DNA of 64,000 bases from contig MVZN01000003.1 of assembly GCA_002069125.1 (NCBI GenBank), positions 1 through 64,000 of the forward strand. The letters are read 5' to 3'. Of this stretch, positions 39,943-49,200 are shown piece by piece (the stretch's first letter is position 1; each line of letters starts with the position of its first letter). Source of the stretch: Spirochaetes bacterium ADurb.BinA120 (lineage in GTDB: Bacteria > Spirochaetota > UBA4802 > UBA5368). The notes under the pieces are model-generated. The model had not been told where the DNA came from and ran no database searches. It was given only the letters and a program-made list of their open reading frames with translations. A program made the position numbers and the translations under genes.

Positions 39943-40141
39943 CCACCCGGGCGCCGGCGCGCCTCCTCAAGAAATTAATTTTTTCCCTGTTAAGACATAA
40001 TCTCCAACGGGCCGATATATAGAGCGTACATGCGAACCACGGCGGATCGGAAGGCCGCCTGGAGACAGAAAGCGGAGGATGGCCGGTCGGAGCGCCGACT
40101 CCCGCAAGGGCTCCGGACCGGCAAACCCAAGGAGAAAAGAG

Positions 40142-41035
40142 TTGAAAGAGATCCAGGCGATTAAAAAATTCAAGAGGTTCCTGCAGACCGAAAGGGGGCT
40201 TTCCCCGAACTCCATTTATTCCTATACCTATGATCTCAAGAAGTTCAGCGATTTCCTGTCGCGAAGCGACAAGGACATCCTCAGCGCCACCCACGATGAC
40301 GTTCAACAGTTTCTTAAATTCGAAAAAAACAAGAAGCATAACTCATCCAGGACGCTGGCGCGGTCGCTTGCGGCCATCAGGCAATTCTATAATTTCATCT
40401 CGCTCAACGTGGAGCGCATCGAGAATCCCGCAAGCCGCATAGGCACGCCGCAGGTGGAAAAGACGCTTCCGGATTTCCTGACAGTACGCGAGATAGATGT
40501 CCTTTTTCGCTCGATCTCCGAAAGCGACCCGTTCGAGCTGCGCGATAAGGCGATATTCGAGCTGTTGTATTCGTGCGGACTGCGGATCACCGAGGCGGTG
40601 GAACTGGCGGTGGGGGACCTCGATTTCGAGAACCGTTTTATAACGATAACCGGTAAAGGCGGCAAGGAAAGGATGGTGCCCGTCAGCGAAGAGGCGGTCA
40701 GGCTGATACGTAAGTATCTCAAACACTCTCGCGGCGATATTCTCGGTGACAGGCTCAGCGATTTCGTATTTATCAGCAAAAAGGGCTCCAAGCTCAACCG
40801 AAAATCGGTCTGGCGCCTGTTGAAAGGATATGTCGACCGAACACAGATCAAAAAGAACATCACCCCCCATACCCTGCGCCATTCCTTTGCTACGCATCTT
40901 CTGGAAAACGGGGCGGACCTGCGTTCGGTCCAGGAGCTTTTGGGACATATGGATATCTCGACCACGCAGGTATATACCCACCTGGCGAGGAAGGAACTGC
41001 AGAAAATCCACCGTCGCTTCCATCCCAAGGGATAA
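40142..41035 (+). CDS. xerD: tyrosine recombinase XerD/XerC
   Basis: 297 residues when started at TTG 40142, which has AAGGAG seven bases upstream. The ATG at 40079 adds 21 residues without homology. The N-terminal SAM-like core-binding domain (FKRFLQTERGLSPNSIYSYTYDLKKF) precedes the catalytic domain with arginine in CGLRITEAVEL, lysine in TGKGGKERMVPV, HTLRHSFATHLL, LGHMDISTTQ and the tyrosine in VYTHLARKEL. It should resolve chromosome dimers at dif. Whether it is XerC or XerD cannot be settled, but the length and motif set favour XerD. Confidence 0.93.
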   Translation: MKEIQAIKKFKRFLQTERGLSPNSIYSYTYDLKKFSDFLSRSDKDILSATHDDVQQFLKFEKNKKHNSSRTLARSLAAIRQFYNFISLNVERIENPASRIGTPQVEKTLPDFLTVREIDVLFRSISESDPFELRDKAIFELLYSCGLRITEAVELAVGDLDFENRFITITGKGGKERMVPVSEEAVRLIRKYLKHSRGDILGDRLSDFVFISKKGSKLNRKSVWRLLKGYVDRTQIKKNITPHTLRHSFATHLLENGADLRSVQELLGHMDISTTQVYTHLARKELQKIHRRFHPKG

Positions 41036-41039
41036 TTAG

Positions 41040-42290
41040 GTGCGGTTTATAACCGGGAAAGGAACCCGTCCGGGGATCGACGGCCGCGGCGTCGCGTGCT
41101 CGGTCGGCCTTGCCGCATTCGTCCTCGGCCTTTTGGCCGGTTGCACGCCGTCTCGTGAATTTCTATTGAAGAGAAGCACGGAGCTCGGTGAGGACAAGAA
41201 CTACGTCCGAGTGCTTCTCATCGACACAAAGGAAAGGATATCCATCTCCTCGTCGTCGCGAATCAAAATCAGCGACCTTTCGGACAGGCGGGTGCTCCGG
41301 GACATGAATAAAGGGAGCGTCTATTTTTATCCAGAGAGGCTGAAGCGACCCGTAGCGGTTGAATCGTGGAACGCCCCCCTCTCCGTTAATGGAACCGCGT
41401 ACAGGGGTTCGATCGAGCTGCATTCGAGGATGGGAAGGCTCCTCGTCATAAATGTGGTTACGATGGATGAATATCTTTCAGGCGTCGTCCCCTGCGAGAT
41501 ATCCAGCGGCTGGAATACGGAAGCGCTGCGCGCCCAGGCGGTGGCGGCCCGTAGTTACGCGTATTATCATATCATGAACGGAAGCGATCCCCTGTATGAT
41601 CTGGACTCGACCAATCGTTCGCAGGTGTATCGAGGCGCCGGGTTCGAAACCGAACGTACCAACAGAGCGGTGCGGGACACCAGCGGGCAGGTGCTTGCCT
41701 ATAACGGAAAGCCCATTCTCGCCTTCTTCCATTCCACCTGCGGCGGCAGAACGGTCGATAACGACAAGGTATGGTCGGGGCAGGCGCTCGATTACCTGCG
41801 CGCCGTGCGATGCCCGTATTGTTCGGCCTCGCCGCATTTTTCCTGGGAGGAAAAGCTCACGTTGTATGAGATACGGCAACACCTAGGGAAAAAGTTTCTG
41901 GGTATCGGGCCGATAACCGGCATCTCGTTCAAGAAGTCCGATGGACCCGTAAATCTTGTTACGGTGGAGCATAAGAACGGCATCGTGCGCCTCTCCGGAA
42001 ACGATTTCCGGTTGCTGTTCCCGGACAAGAAAATAAAAAGCCTTTCATTCGACGCGGTCAAAACGCGGGATGGCCTGCTCCTGAAAGGGCGGGGCTGGGG
42101 CCACGGCGTGGGATTGTGCCAGTGGGGGGCGAACGGCATGGCCGAACGCAAGGCCTCCTACAACCAGATCCTCCGGCATTACTACCGCGGCACCACGCTT
42201 ATGATGATCGGGGAAAAGCCACGCGGAGATGAAACCCGAAAAATGGCCCGTGACCGCACCCGCCGGGTTGAGTACGCCCGCCAGAAATAA
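41040..42290 (+). CDS. SpoIID/LytB-domain lipoprotein
   Basis: 416 residues, GTG start four bases after xerD. A lipobox LLAGC places the lipid-modified cysteine at about residue 35. The SpoIID domain follows: MDEYLSGVVPCEISSGWNTEALRAQAVAARSYAYYH (with the catalytic-type glutamate), TCGGRTVDNDKVWSG and GRGWGHGVGLCQWGANGMA. SpoIID proteins are lytic transglycosylases acting on denuded glycan strands in sporulating bacteria. In non-sporulating spirochaetes the homologue probably remodels peptidoglycan at division. The basic C-terminal tail is unusual. Confidence 0.88.
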   Translation: MRFITGKGTRPGIDGRGVACSVGLAAFVLGLLAGCTPSREFLLKRSTELGEDKNYVRVLLIDTKERISISSSSRIKISDLSDRRVLRDMNKGSVYFYPERLKRPVAVESWNAPLSVNGTAYRGSIELHSRMGRLLVINVVTMDEYLSGVVPCEISSGWNTEALRAQAVAARSYAYYHIMNGSDPLYDLDSTNRSQVYRGAGFETERTNRAVRDTSGQVLAYNGKPILAFFHSTCGGRTVDNDKVWSGQALDYLRAVRCPYCSASPHFSWEEKLTLYEIRQHLGKKFLGIGPITGISFKKSDGPVNLVTVEHKNGIVRLSGNDFRLLFPDKKIKSLSFDAVKTRDGLLLKGRGWGHGVGLCQWGANGMAERKASYNQILRHYYRGTTLMMIGEKPRGDETRKMARDRTRRVEYARQK

Positions 42291-42330
42291 TTGTTGTTAA
42301 AGCGAAGCCCTTCCGTAACATGATCGCGCC

Positions 42331-43368
42331 ATGGCTGACGAGCGGACATTCCGTCTTTCCGATTTCGATTTTCATCTTCCCGAAGAGCTTATTGCGCAGG
42401 AGCCGGCCGCCGAGCGGGACATGTCGAGGCTTATGGTGCTGCGCGAAGACGGCCTCCTGGAGCACAGGGGGTTTCGCGATATCGTTGAATATCTTCGTGA
42501 GGGTGATGTCGTCGTTTTTAACGACGCCCGTGTGATTCCGGCACGCGTATTTTTTTCGCGCCTGAGCGGAGGCCGCGTCGAATTCATTCTTACCCAGAGG
42601 CTCGACGATTACAGATGGACGGCGATCTGCAATCGGACCTCCAGGTTAATACCGGGAGAACGGCTTAGGGCCGAGGCCGCCGGGGATGTGGAGATACGCG
42701 TTGTATCGCGTGAAGGAGATCATTTCATTATCGAAAGCGGAACCGCCATGGACCGAACAGTGCTGGAGAAAATCGGAGAGGTGCCCCTTCCCCCGTATAT
42801 ACGGCGCGCGAGCAATGAACTGGACGGCGAACGCTACCAGACCGTCTATGCGCGAGAGGACGGGGCAGCGGCTGCTCCCACGGCGGGCCTGCATTTTACG
42901 GGCGGATTGCTTTCGGAGATGGCCGCGCGCGGCGTGCATACGGTTTATCTTACGCTCTTCGTCTCCTGGGGCACCTTCCAGCCGGTTCGCCAGGAGGAGA
43001 TCTCGCTCCACAGGATGCACGCCGAGCGATACCTTCTCCCCGAGGCGACCGCCGGGGCCGTCAACCGGGCCAGGGCGGAGGGGAGGCGGGTCATAGCGGC
43101 GGGTACGACCTCCCTTCGGGTTCTCGAAAGCACATTCGACAGCGGCATCAACCGTCCCGGGGAGGGGACTACGGATATCTTCATACGCCCGCCGCACCGG
43201 CCGCAGTCCATAGACGCGCTGATAACCAATTTCCATACGCCGCGTTCGACCCTGCTCATGCTTGTCGCTGCCTTCGCCGGATATGACCGCATTATGGAAG
43301 CGTACTCAAGGGCCGTCGAACTGCGGTATCGGTTTTTTTCGTACGGCGACGCCATGATTATTCTTTGA
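42331..43368 (+). CDS. queA: tRNA preQ1(34) S-adenosylmethionine ribosyltransferase-isomerase
   Basis: 345 residues, the normal QueA length. Motifs: FDFHLPEELIAQEPAAERDMSRLMVL, VVFNDARVIPARVF, VPLPPYIRR, YQTVYAREDGAAAAPTAGLHFT, SWGTFQPVR, GTTSLRVLES and NFHTPRSTLLMLVAAFAG. It transfers the ribosyl part of SAM to preQ1 at tRNA position 34 to make epoxyqueuosine. No other queuosine gene is in view. It stands 40 bases after the SpoIID gene, with no preQ1 riboswitch seen in the gap. Confidence 0.96.
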   Translation: MADERTFRLSDFDFHLPEELIAQEPAAERDMSRLMVLREDGLLEHRGFRDIVEYLREGDVVVFNDARVIPARVFFSRLSGGRVEFILTQRLDDYRWTAICNRTSRLIPGERLRAEAAGDVEIRVVSREGDHFIIESGTAMDRTVLEKIGEVPLPPYIRRASNELDGERYQTVYAREDGAAAAPTAGLHFTGGLLSEMAARGVHTVYLTLFVSWGTFQPVRQEEISLHRMHAERYLLPEATAGAVNRARAEGRRVIAAGTTSLRVLESTFDSGINRPGEGTTDIFIRPPHRPQSIDALITNFHTPRSTLLMLVAAFAGYDRIMEAYSRAVELRYRFFSYGDAMIIL

Positions 43369-43443
43369 AGGGGCGTTCGCCTTTTGCGCCGCATAATGTT
43401 ATTATGAGAACAGGCGCGGAGACGCCTCTCCCGGAGGAAATTC

Positions 43444-44271
43444 ATGAAGATCGAAGAGTTAAAATCCTTTCTCGACGGCCGGTTCCCGCCCGCACTGCAG
43501 GAGAAATACGACAACGCGGGAGGACAGGTGCTTTTTTCTGATGACGATTGCACGGGTATCCTGATTTCACTCGATTGCGATAGGGCGGTAATAGGCGAGG
43601 CCATCTTGCTGGGGTGCAATCTCATAGTGAGCCATCATCCATTTTTTTTCAGGCCGCTTCGTTCTATATCCGACGGGGATCCCCGCTCCGGGGCGCTTTT
43701 TGACCTGGTTAGCGGCCGGATCAGCCTGTACTCGGCGCATACCAATCTGGACAAGATATACTACGACCGGCTGGCGCGGGTGATAGGGCTGTCGGACATA
43801 AAGCTTCTTCTGGGATCGGACGCGCCGCAAAGCCGTGAACCGGGCGAGTACGGGTTCGGCGCGGTCGGAGAGCTCGACGAAGCGCTTCCGCTGATGAGTT
43901 TGCTTGACCGGGTGCGCGAGAGGCTGTCGCTGCCATATCTGATATATTCGGGCGATTCTTCCAAGCTCGTTCGCCGCTGCGCGGTGAGCGGCGGCGCCGG
44001 CGGCGGGGCCATCGAGCGGATAATTGGCGGACACAAGGTGGATTGCGTTATAACCGGAGATGTCGGATATCACGACGCGAAAACCGCTCTTGACCACGGG
44101 GTGGCGGTTATCGACGCGGGGCATTTCGGCACGGAAAGGATATTGCTGGATTTTTTGCACGCCGAAATCCAAGACTACTTGACAAAAACAACCCCCGCCG
44201 GGCAAATAAGGGCCTGTGTCTCCAGAATGGAGACAAATCCTTTCAGGGTATATCCGCCGGAAAAACAATGA
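43444..44271 (+). CDS. Nif3-like dinuclear metal centre protein (DUF34)
   Basis: 275 residues behind CGGAGGAAA. Metal-binding positions are present: SHHPFFF (two adjacent histidines near residue 64), HTNLDKI with aspartate near residue 102, and DAGHFGTERI near the C-terminus (His and Glu). Nif3/YbgI proteins bind two metal ions in a toroidal hexamer. A GTP cyclohydrolase- or nucleotide-hydrolase-like role has been proposed, but the function is not settled. Its ATGA overlap with the zinc-ribbon gene reproduces a pairing common in many bacteria. Confidence 0.92.
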   Translation: MKIEELKSFLDGRFPPALQEKYDNAGGQVLFSDDDCTGILISLDCDRAVIGEAILLGCNLIVSHHPFFFRPLRSISDGDPRSGALFDLVSGRISLYSAHTNLDKIYYDRLARVIGLSDIKLLLGSDAPQSREPGEYGFGAVGELDEALPLMSLLDRVRERLSLPYLIYSGDSSKLVRRCAVSGGAGGGAIERIIGGHKVDCVITGDVGYHDAKTALDHGVAVIDAGHFGTERILLDFLHAEIQDYLTKTTPAGQIRACVSRMETNPFRVYPPEKQ

Positions 44272-44969
44272 ACAGCGATATCAGCGGAATGATAGAGCTT
44301 CAGCGGTTCTGGGACACGGTTCTGCGCTGTCGTGACGAGATCAAAAAAGCCGGCGACTCGATCCAATACTGGAAAGGGCAAATCGATGAAAGCGCCGGCC
44401 GCGTCGAGACGTTGCGGGAGTCGATACGGATTTCAAAAAGCTCGCAAAGGGGCAGGGAGGTCGAGCTTGCGGCGGTCGAGGAGAAGATCGCCAGGCTCGA
44501 ATCGCGAAGGGACACGCTGAGGACCGAGCGCGAGGCGGACGCGCTCCAAAACGAGCTTGCGGCCGCAACATCCGAGAAAAGCGTCCTGGAGGAGGAAATA
44601 CTCCTTCTTATGGACGAGCTCGAATCGAAAAGCGCGATTCTGGCGGAGGCCGAAAGAGAGGCGGGGGAGATAGGGAGGCAGTCGGAGTCGGATATAGCGA
44701 TGCTGGAGGAGCGGATACGGCGCTTCACTGCGCAGATGGACGAACACCAGGCCAGATTCGAGGAGGGACTTTCCGGGCTCTCGGCGTCCGTCAGGCCGAA
44801 ATTCGTAAAGCTTACCGGGACCGCAAACGGAAAGGCCATAGTCCGCATAGATGGCGAAATCTGCGAGGGCTGTCGTGTCAAGGTGCCCTTTCACCTGGCG
44901 GGCGAGGTGTCCAAACGGGACAGGGTGATATCGTGCAGTAATTGCGGAAGGTTTCTTTACAGCGGATAA
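44268..44969 (+). CDS. coiled-coil protein with C4 zinc ribbon (DUF164/CdsZ-like)
   Basis: 233 residues. The first 170 are an almost unbroken coiled coil (for example RREVELAAVEEKIARLESRRDTL and ILLLMDELESKSAILAEAEREA). The last 45 form a zinc ribbon with CEGCRVKVP and CSNCGRF, two CX2C pairs. Homologues such as HP0958 bind RNA and flagellar partners in Helicobacter; elsewhere the role is unknown. It is coupled to the Nif3-like gene by ATGA. The 239 bases after it (44970-45208) hold no convincing gene or RNA. Confidence 0.9.
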   Translation: MNSDISGMIELQRFWDTVLRCRDEIKKAGDSIQYWKGQIDESAGRVETLRESIRISKSSQRGREVELAAVEEKIARLESRRDTLRTEREADALQNELAAATSEKSVLEEEILLLMDELESKSAILAEAEREAGEIGRQSESDIAMLEERIRRFTAQMDEHQARFEEGLSGLSASVRPKFVKLTGTANGKAIVRIDGEICEGCRVKVPFHLAGEVSKRDRVISCSNCGRFLYSG

Positions 44970-45208
44970 CGCGCGCCCGCTCCAGTTACGGACGCTTCGT
45001 ACGCGGCCGCGGTGCCGCCGGGAAACATGCCGGTCAAATGGGGCGGTTTATATCGGCGCAGGGCCGGATGCTTTCGGAATTTTCGTCCGTCGGACATGCC
45101 GGAGGACAATCCAGCTTCGTATAACAATGCGCCCGTTTGTGCGGAGTATAAGCGGAAGGCGCGCATGCGAAACGGCCCGGAAAGGCCGATCGAGACCAAG
45201 GGGATAAT

Positions 45209-45898
45209 ATGCTTCTGAGTATTGACAGGGTGTTGCAGCTTCTCGCCGAAGGGAAGAGCGTGGAGAAGATAGCGGAGCTTTCGGATGTCGATACCTCCGA
45301 GGTCTGTGCGATAATAGAAGAAGCGAGGGCGATAATAGAAAGCAGCGACAGGGCGCGCTCCCGTAAAAAGATCATCATCCGGCGGAAGAACACGGAAGAC
45401 GACCCATCAACCGTGTCGGCGGAAGATAGCGGGGGCGCTCCCTCCCCGGACGACGAGATCTTCGAAGGCGCAGAACTCTCGGTCGTGCCGCTGGACTCCT
45501 CCCTGGTGATGTACACCGACGGGGCCTCGCGCGGCAATCCCGGTCCCGCCGGCATAGGGATCGTCATATACGACAGCGACAACCGGCAGGTCGGCAAGGT
45601 GTCGGCTCCCATCGGCGTGCAGACCAACAATTTCGCGGAATATACGGCGCTGATACGCGCCCTGCGCATAGGGCGATATTTCCGGGTCCGCATGCTGAAG
45701 ATACGCACAGATTCCGAGCTCGTGGTTAAGCAGATCAGGGGCGAATACAAGGTCAATCACGAGAACATTAAGGGCCTTTATGCGGAGGCCATGCGGCTTA
45801 AAAAGGGCTTTTCGAGCTGCAGAATCGAACACGTTACGCGCAACCTCAACGACAAGGCCGATTACCTGGCAAAAAAAGCCTCGGAAATGAACAGGTAG
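45209..45898 (+). CDS. rnhA: ribonuclease HI with N-terminal helical/HTH-like extension
   Basis: 229 residues. The RNase H fold spans about residues 105-229: MYTDGASRGNPGPAGIGIV (first Asp), NNFAEYTALIRAL (Glu), IRTDSELVVKQIRG (Asp), and NDKADYLAKKA (last Asp). It removes RNA from RNA-DNA hybrids. Before it lies a 50-residue helical segment, LLSIDRVLQLLAEGKSVEKIAELSDVDTSEVCAIIEEAR, which looks like a helix-turn-helix of DUF433 type, and then an acidic linker. Such an extension is not part of ordinary RNase HI and may help DNA binding. The start has AAGGGGA upstream. Confidence 0.92.
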   Translation: MLLSIDRVLQLLAEGKSVEKIAELSDVDTSEVCAIIEEARAIIESSDRARSRKKIIIRRKNTEDDPSTVSAEDSGGAPSPDDEIFEGAELSVVPLDSSLVMYTDGASRGNPGPAGIGIVIYDSDNRQVGKVSAPIGVQTNNFAEYTALIRALRIGRYFRVRMLKIRTDSELVVKQIRGEYKVNHENIKGLYAEAMRLKKGFSSCRIEHVTRNLNDKADYLAKKASEMNR

Positions 45899-45900
45899 GC

Positions 45901-48003
45901 GTGACTCCGGTGGCCATGGTAGCTTCAGGCGAGGAGAGGGATCTTGCGGCGGAGCTTTGCTCCAGGTTCGGCCTGGACCCCGTTATCGCCGGACTGCTCG
46001 TCCGCCGGGGTATCCGCGACCTGAAGCAGGCCGAGGCTTACATCAATCCAAGCCTGGCCATGCTCCACAGCCCGTTTTTAATCCCCAAGATGCATGAGGC
46101 GGTGGCCAGGCTCGAGCGCGCCGTGAATTCCGGCGAGCGTATAGGAATTTTCGCGGATTCGGATCTCGACGGGCTTTCGGCTCTCGCGGTCCTGGAACGC
46201 CTGCTCGGCGCGAGCGGGGACATTCCGGATAGAGTTATCCGCTATCCTGTCGACGATGATGACTACGGCCTGAGCATGCGCGTGGTCGGGGAGTTCGGCG
46301 CGTCCGGCGTCCGGCTTCTCGTTACACTGGATTCCGGCATACGGGATATCGACGAGATCCGCCGTGCGCGCGAACTCGGCATGGACGTGCTGGTATGCGA
46401 CCATCATGAACCGGGCGATGAGCTTCCGGACGCCATCGTCGTAAATCCCAAAACGCGAAACAATCCCTATCCGTTCAGGGACCTCGCCGGCGTAGGAGTG
46501 GCCTTCAAACTATGTTCCGCGGTGCTTTTTTCCCGCGGCCCCCTGTACAAACGTCGTCATGCGATAATTACACGGGACGGGAGTGGGGTCCATATCCTCA
46601 GAATAACCGATATGCTTGCGGAATCTCCCGTGAGCTTTCAGGCTCGGGCAAGCGTGGATAAGCTCGAACTGGCGGATGTGGATAGCGTTCTGCACTACGA
46701 CCTGGACGATGATCTCAGAAAAGATATCCAGGCCCGGTTCGGACATAACGCCGATGATTTTCTTAACTTTCTCGAGCCTTTGGAAAATAACGCCTCAGCG
46801 CAAACGCTTACGCTTTCCGAATGGTGCGCCAAATTTTCCGTGCGGGAAGACATGTATACACGGCGTATAGACCTGCTTGAAAGGCTCTTTTTCGAGGCTT
46901 GTTACGCGAAGGGCTGCGCGATTCTGGATTTCGCGGATTCCACCCTGGACCTGGTCGCCCTCGGCACCATCGCGGATATCATGCCCCTTATCGACGAGAA
47001 CCGGGCGCTTGTTAGATACGGGATCGACGCCCTTGGCCGTACGCGCCATGCCGGTCTTCGCCTCCTGATCGATTCGAACGGCGGCGTGTGTACGGCGCGC
47101 GACGTCGCATGGAGGATAGCCCCTTTTCTCAACACGCCGGGCCGCTACGGCCGCAGTGAGCTTCTGGCCTCATTTTTCCTCGAAAGTGACAAAGAGGCCC
47201 TTGGCAAAATAATTCGCGAGATAAGCGATATGAATGGGCGGCGCAAGGACGAGCTCTCACTCCTGTATGCGCGCCTGTACGAAGAATGCGCCAGGGACGA
47301 CAGGCACCGGGCCGGCGGTGGCATGTTTTTCGTGTGCGATCCGGAGGTGCCAGACGGGCTCTGCGGATTGTTGGCCAACCGGCTTGCGGACGCCTTTAAG
47401 ATGCCCGTCATAGTGGTGGCGCTTACGGACGGCCGCGATGTAGTGAAGGGCTCCGGTCGCGCAAGCGGCAGCTTCGACTTTTTTTCGTGCGTCGTTCCGT
47501 TTATGCCGCTTTTCGAGAGAGCCGGGGGGCATCCGCAGGCCTTTGGCTTTTCTGTGCGGAGGGAAAGGATCGATGAGGTCCGAAAAAAGATCGGCGCCGC
47601 GGTAGAGTCGGCGCCGAGGGGCGGTCTCACCGCAAACGGCCCCGCATACGCGGAGCTCGCTATCGAAAGGCTGGGGCGCCTGGAAACTGAGTTCGTTGAA
47701 TCCCTTAAACTGTTCGAACCGGTGGGACATCGAAACGAGGAGCCCCTTTTCATCTCACGCGGGGTACGCCCTTCCGCTTTCCGGACGATGGGCGCGGGGC
47801 AGGCGCACGGAAAATTTACGATCGATGGACCGGCAGGGGTGGAAGCCATAGGTTGGGGCATGGCCGCGGAAATGGCGGCCGCAGCCCGGGGGGCCGAGGT
47901 CGATCTTATATACTCCCTGTCGCTGAACGAGTTTCGGGGGGTAACCAGACCCCGTATGCTCATTAAAGCCATTACGCAACGGGGGGCCGTGGACAACGAT
48001 TAG
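45901..48003 (+). CDS. recJ: single-stranded-DNA-specific exonuclease RecJ with an internal insertion
   Basis: 700 residues, GTG start two bases after rnhA. DHH-family motifs: FADSDLDGLSA (motif I, three Asp), LLVTLDSGI, LVCDHHEPG (DHH), LVALGTIADIMPL and, in the DHHA1 part, FERAGGHPQAFGF. It degrades single-stranded DNA 5' to 3' in mismatch and recombination repair. Between LAGVGVAFKL (about residue 205) and LVALGTIADI (about 355) there is a stretch of about 145 residues; E. coli RecJ has roughly 25-40 there. The inserted part (LHYDLDDDLRKDIQARFGHNADDF) is unrecognised. Confidence 0.92.
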   Translation: MTPVAMVASGEERDLAAELCSRFGLDPVIAGLLVRRGIRDLKQAEAYINPSLAMLHSPFLIPKMHEAVARLERAVNSGERIGIFADSDLDGLSALAVLERLLGASGDIPDRVIRYPVDDDDYGLSMRVVGEFGASGVRLLVTLDSGIRDIDEIRRARELGMDVLVCDHHEPGDELPDAIVVNPKTRNNPYPFRDLAGVGVAFKLCSAVLFSRGPLYKRRHAIITRDGSGVHILRITDMLAESPVSFQARASVDKLELADVDSVLHYDLDDDLRKDIQARFGHNADDFLNFLEPLENNASAQTLTLSEWCAKFSVREDMYTRRIDLLERLFFEACYAKGCAILDFADSTLDLVALGTIADIMPLIDENRALVRYGIDALGRTRHAGLRLLIDSNGGVCTARDVAWRIAPFLNTPGRYGRSELLASFFLESDKEALGKIIREISDMNGRRKDELSLLYARLYEECARDDRHRAGGGMFFVCDPEVPDGLCGLLANRLADAFKMPVIVVALTDGRDVVKGSGRASGSFDFFSCVVPFMPLFERAGGHPQAFGFSVRRERIDEVRKKIGAAVESAPRGGLTANGPAYAELAIERLGRLETEFVESLKLFEPVGHRNEEPLFISRGVRPSAFRTMGAGQAHGKFTIDGPAGVEAIGWGMAAEMAAAARGAEVDLIYSLSLNEFRGVTRPRMLIKAITQRGAVDND

Positions 48004-48099
48004 ATATGTTGCCGGAGTCGGAATGATCGGCGCTTCCACTCCGCGAACGCGGAAACCGCGCTCTCATTTTCGCTCAGACGACAAGTTCGATTAATTTAT

Positions 48100-48128
48100 T
48101 TGACTTTCACGGACGCCCTTCATACTGT
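48100..48128 (+). promoter_or_regulatory. promoter of the STAS gene
   Basis: TTGACT (48100-48105), 17 bp, TACTGT (48123-48128), about 43 bases before the ATG at 48171. Confidence 0.65.
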
Positions 48129-48170
48129 GAGACGATCGCGATGGCGAGAAATTACCCTCGAGGAAGCGCT

Positions 48171-48470
48171 ATGAACATCGAAGTGAAGGAAGATGCCGCC
48201 CTGGTGAATGTCATCGTAAACGGCGATATCGAAATGATGACCATCAAGGACTTCAAGGAGAAACTGCTCAATCTCGGGCAGGGCACCGATAAGGATATCG
48301 AGCTCGACCTCGCCAACGTTGAATATATCGATTCCTCGGGGGTCGGAGTGCTGATCAGCCTGCTCAAGCTCCAGAAAAAAAAGGGAAAAGCCCTTAAAAT
48401 ACGAAAAGCCAGCACCAAGGTCTTAAACGTGCTCAAGCTAAGCTCCCTCTCGGACGTATTCGAGCTTTAA
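48171..48470 (+). CDS. STAS-domain anti-sigma factor antagonist
   Basis: 99 residues from ATG at 48171, with GAGGAAG upstream; the in-frame ATG at 48141 lacks a site. The SpoIIAA-like core is clear: DIELDLANVEYIDSSGVGVLISLLKLQKKKGK, in which the SSG serine is the usual phosphorylation site, followed by VLNVLKLSSLSDVFEL. It should switch partners by phosphorylation. A SpoIIE-type phosphatase gene at 51850 is a candidate to dephosphorylate it. No RsbW-like kinase is visible in the window. Confidence 0.9.
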   Translation: MNIEVKEDAALVNVIVNGDIEMMTIKDFKEKLLNLGQGTDKDIELDLANVEYIDSSGVGVLISLLKLQKKKGKALKIRKASTKVLNVLKLSSLSDVFEL

Positions 48471-48489
48471 GCCGGAAAAACCGCGACCC

Positions 48490-48972
48490 GTGGACCTGCG
48501 CGTCGGCATAGGATATGACGTTCACGCGTTCGCCGAGAATAGAAGATTGGTTCTCGGCGGGGTGGGGATCGATCATCCACGGGGGCTTGCCGGGCATTCC
48601 GACGCCGACGTTTTAGCGCACGCCGTAATCGACGCGCTTCTGGGCGCGGCCTCCCTGGGAGATATAGGACAAATCTTCCCCGATACCGACCCTTCCCTGC
48701 GCGACGCGGACAGCATGGAGCTCCTTGCCCGCGTGTACGGGCTTATGGCCGAGCGCGGCACTCGAATCCTGAACATCGACTCTGTGGTGATATGCGAGCT
48801 TCCGAAGATAGCTCCGCATGTCGGCGCGATCAAGGCCAAAATATCGCGCGCTCTTGGCGGCCTGCCGGTGGAGCGCATCGGAGTGAAGGGCAAGACCTCG
48901 GAGGGGATGGGCTTTACGGGGCGCCGCGAGGGCATAGCGGCGCAGGCTGTAGCGCTGGTACGCCTCGATTGA
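48490..48972 (+). CDS. ispF: 2-C-methyl-D-erythritol 2,4-cyclodiphosphate synthase
   Basis: 160 residues, GTG start. The metal ligands are in GYDVHAF (Asp and His) and the later His in ADVLAHAVIDALLGAA. LGGVGIDHPRGLAGHSDADV, DIGQIFPDTDP, KTSEGMGFTGRREGIAAQAVALV are canonical IspF motifs. It catalyses cyclisation of CDP-methylerythritol phosphate in the MEP isoprenoid pathway. It lies 20 bases after the STAS gene, an odd pairing that may only reflect shared transcription. Confidence 0.95.
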   Translation: MDLRVGIGYDVHAFAENRRLVLGGVGIDHPRGLAGHSDADVLAHAVIDALLGAASLGDIGQIFPDTDPSLRDADSMELLARVYGLMAERGTRILNIDSVVICELPKIAPHVGAIKAKISRALGGLPVERIGVKGKTSEGMGFTGRREGIAAQAVALVRLD

Positions 48973-49200
48973 TTACGCGCCCTTAGCTTTGGCCCCATGG
49001 ATATGGGGAATGCCGGCAAACGATGACGGCGCTCCAGTTGGCCCATTCCCGGGCGTGCGGACCTTTCCCCGCAAAAACCCTGGTTTCGAGCAAATAATCT
49101 TGACAAGCCCGTCGTTTATAGTGTTTTCATTTTATCCCGCAACCGGCGGCGGGGGACACGCGCACCGATGCCGCTCATTACCGCTGTATGGATGGCCCTT

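Noticed and set aside
44970-45208. Possible RNase P RNA between the zinc-ribbon gene and rnhA
   Set aside because: A GAGGACAATCC element recalls the conserved GAGGAAAGTCC, but the gap is too short for a full RNase P RNA and the other conserved regions were not found.
45012-45218. 68-codon ORF before rnhA
   Set aside because: No good ribosome site, unusual composition, and overlap with the rnhA start.
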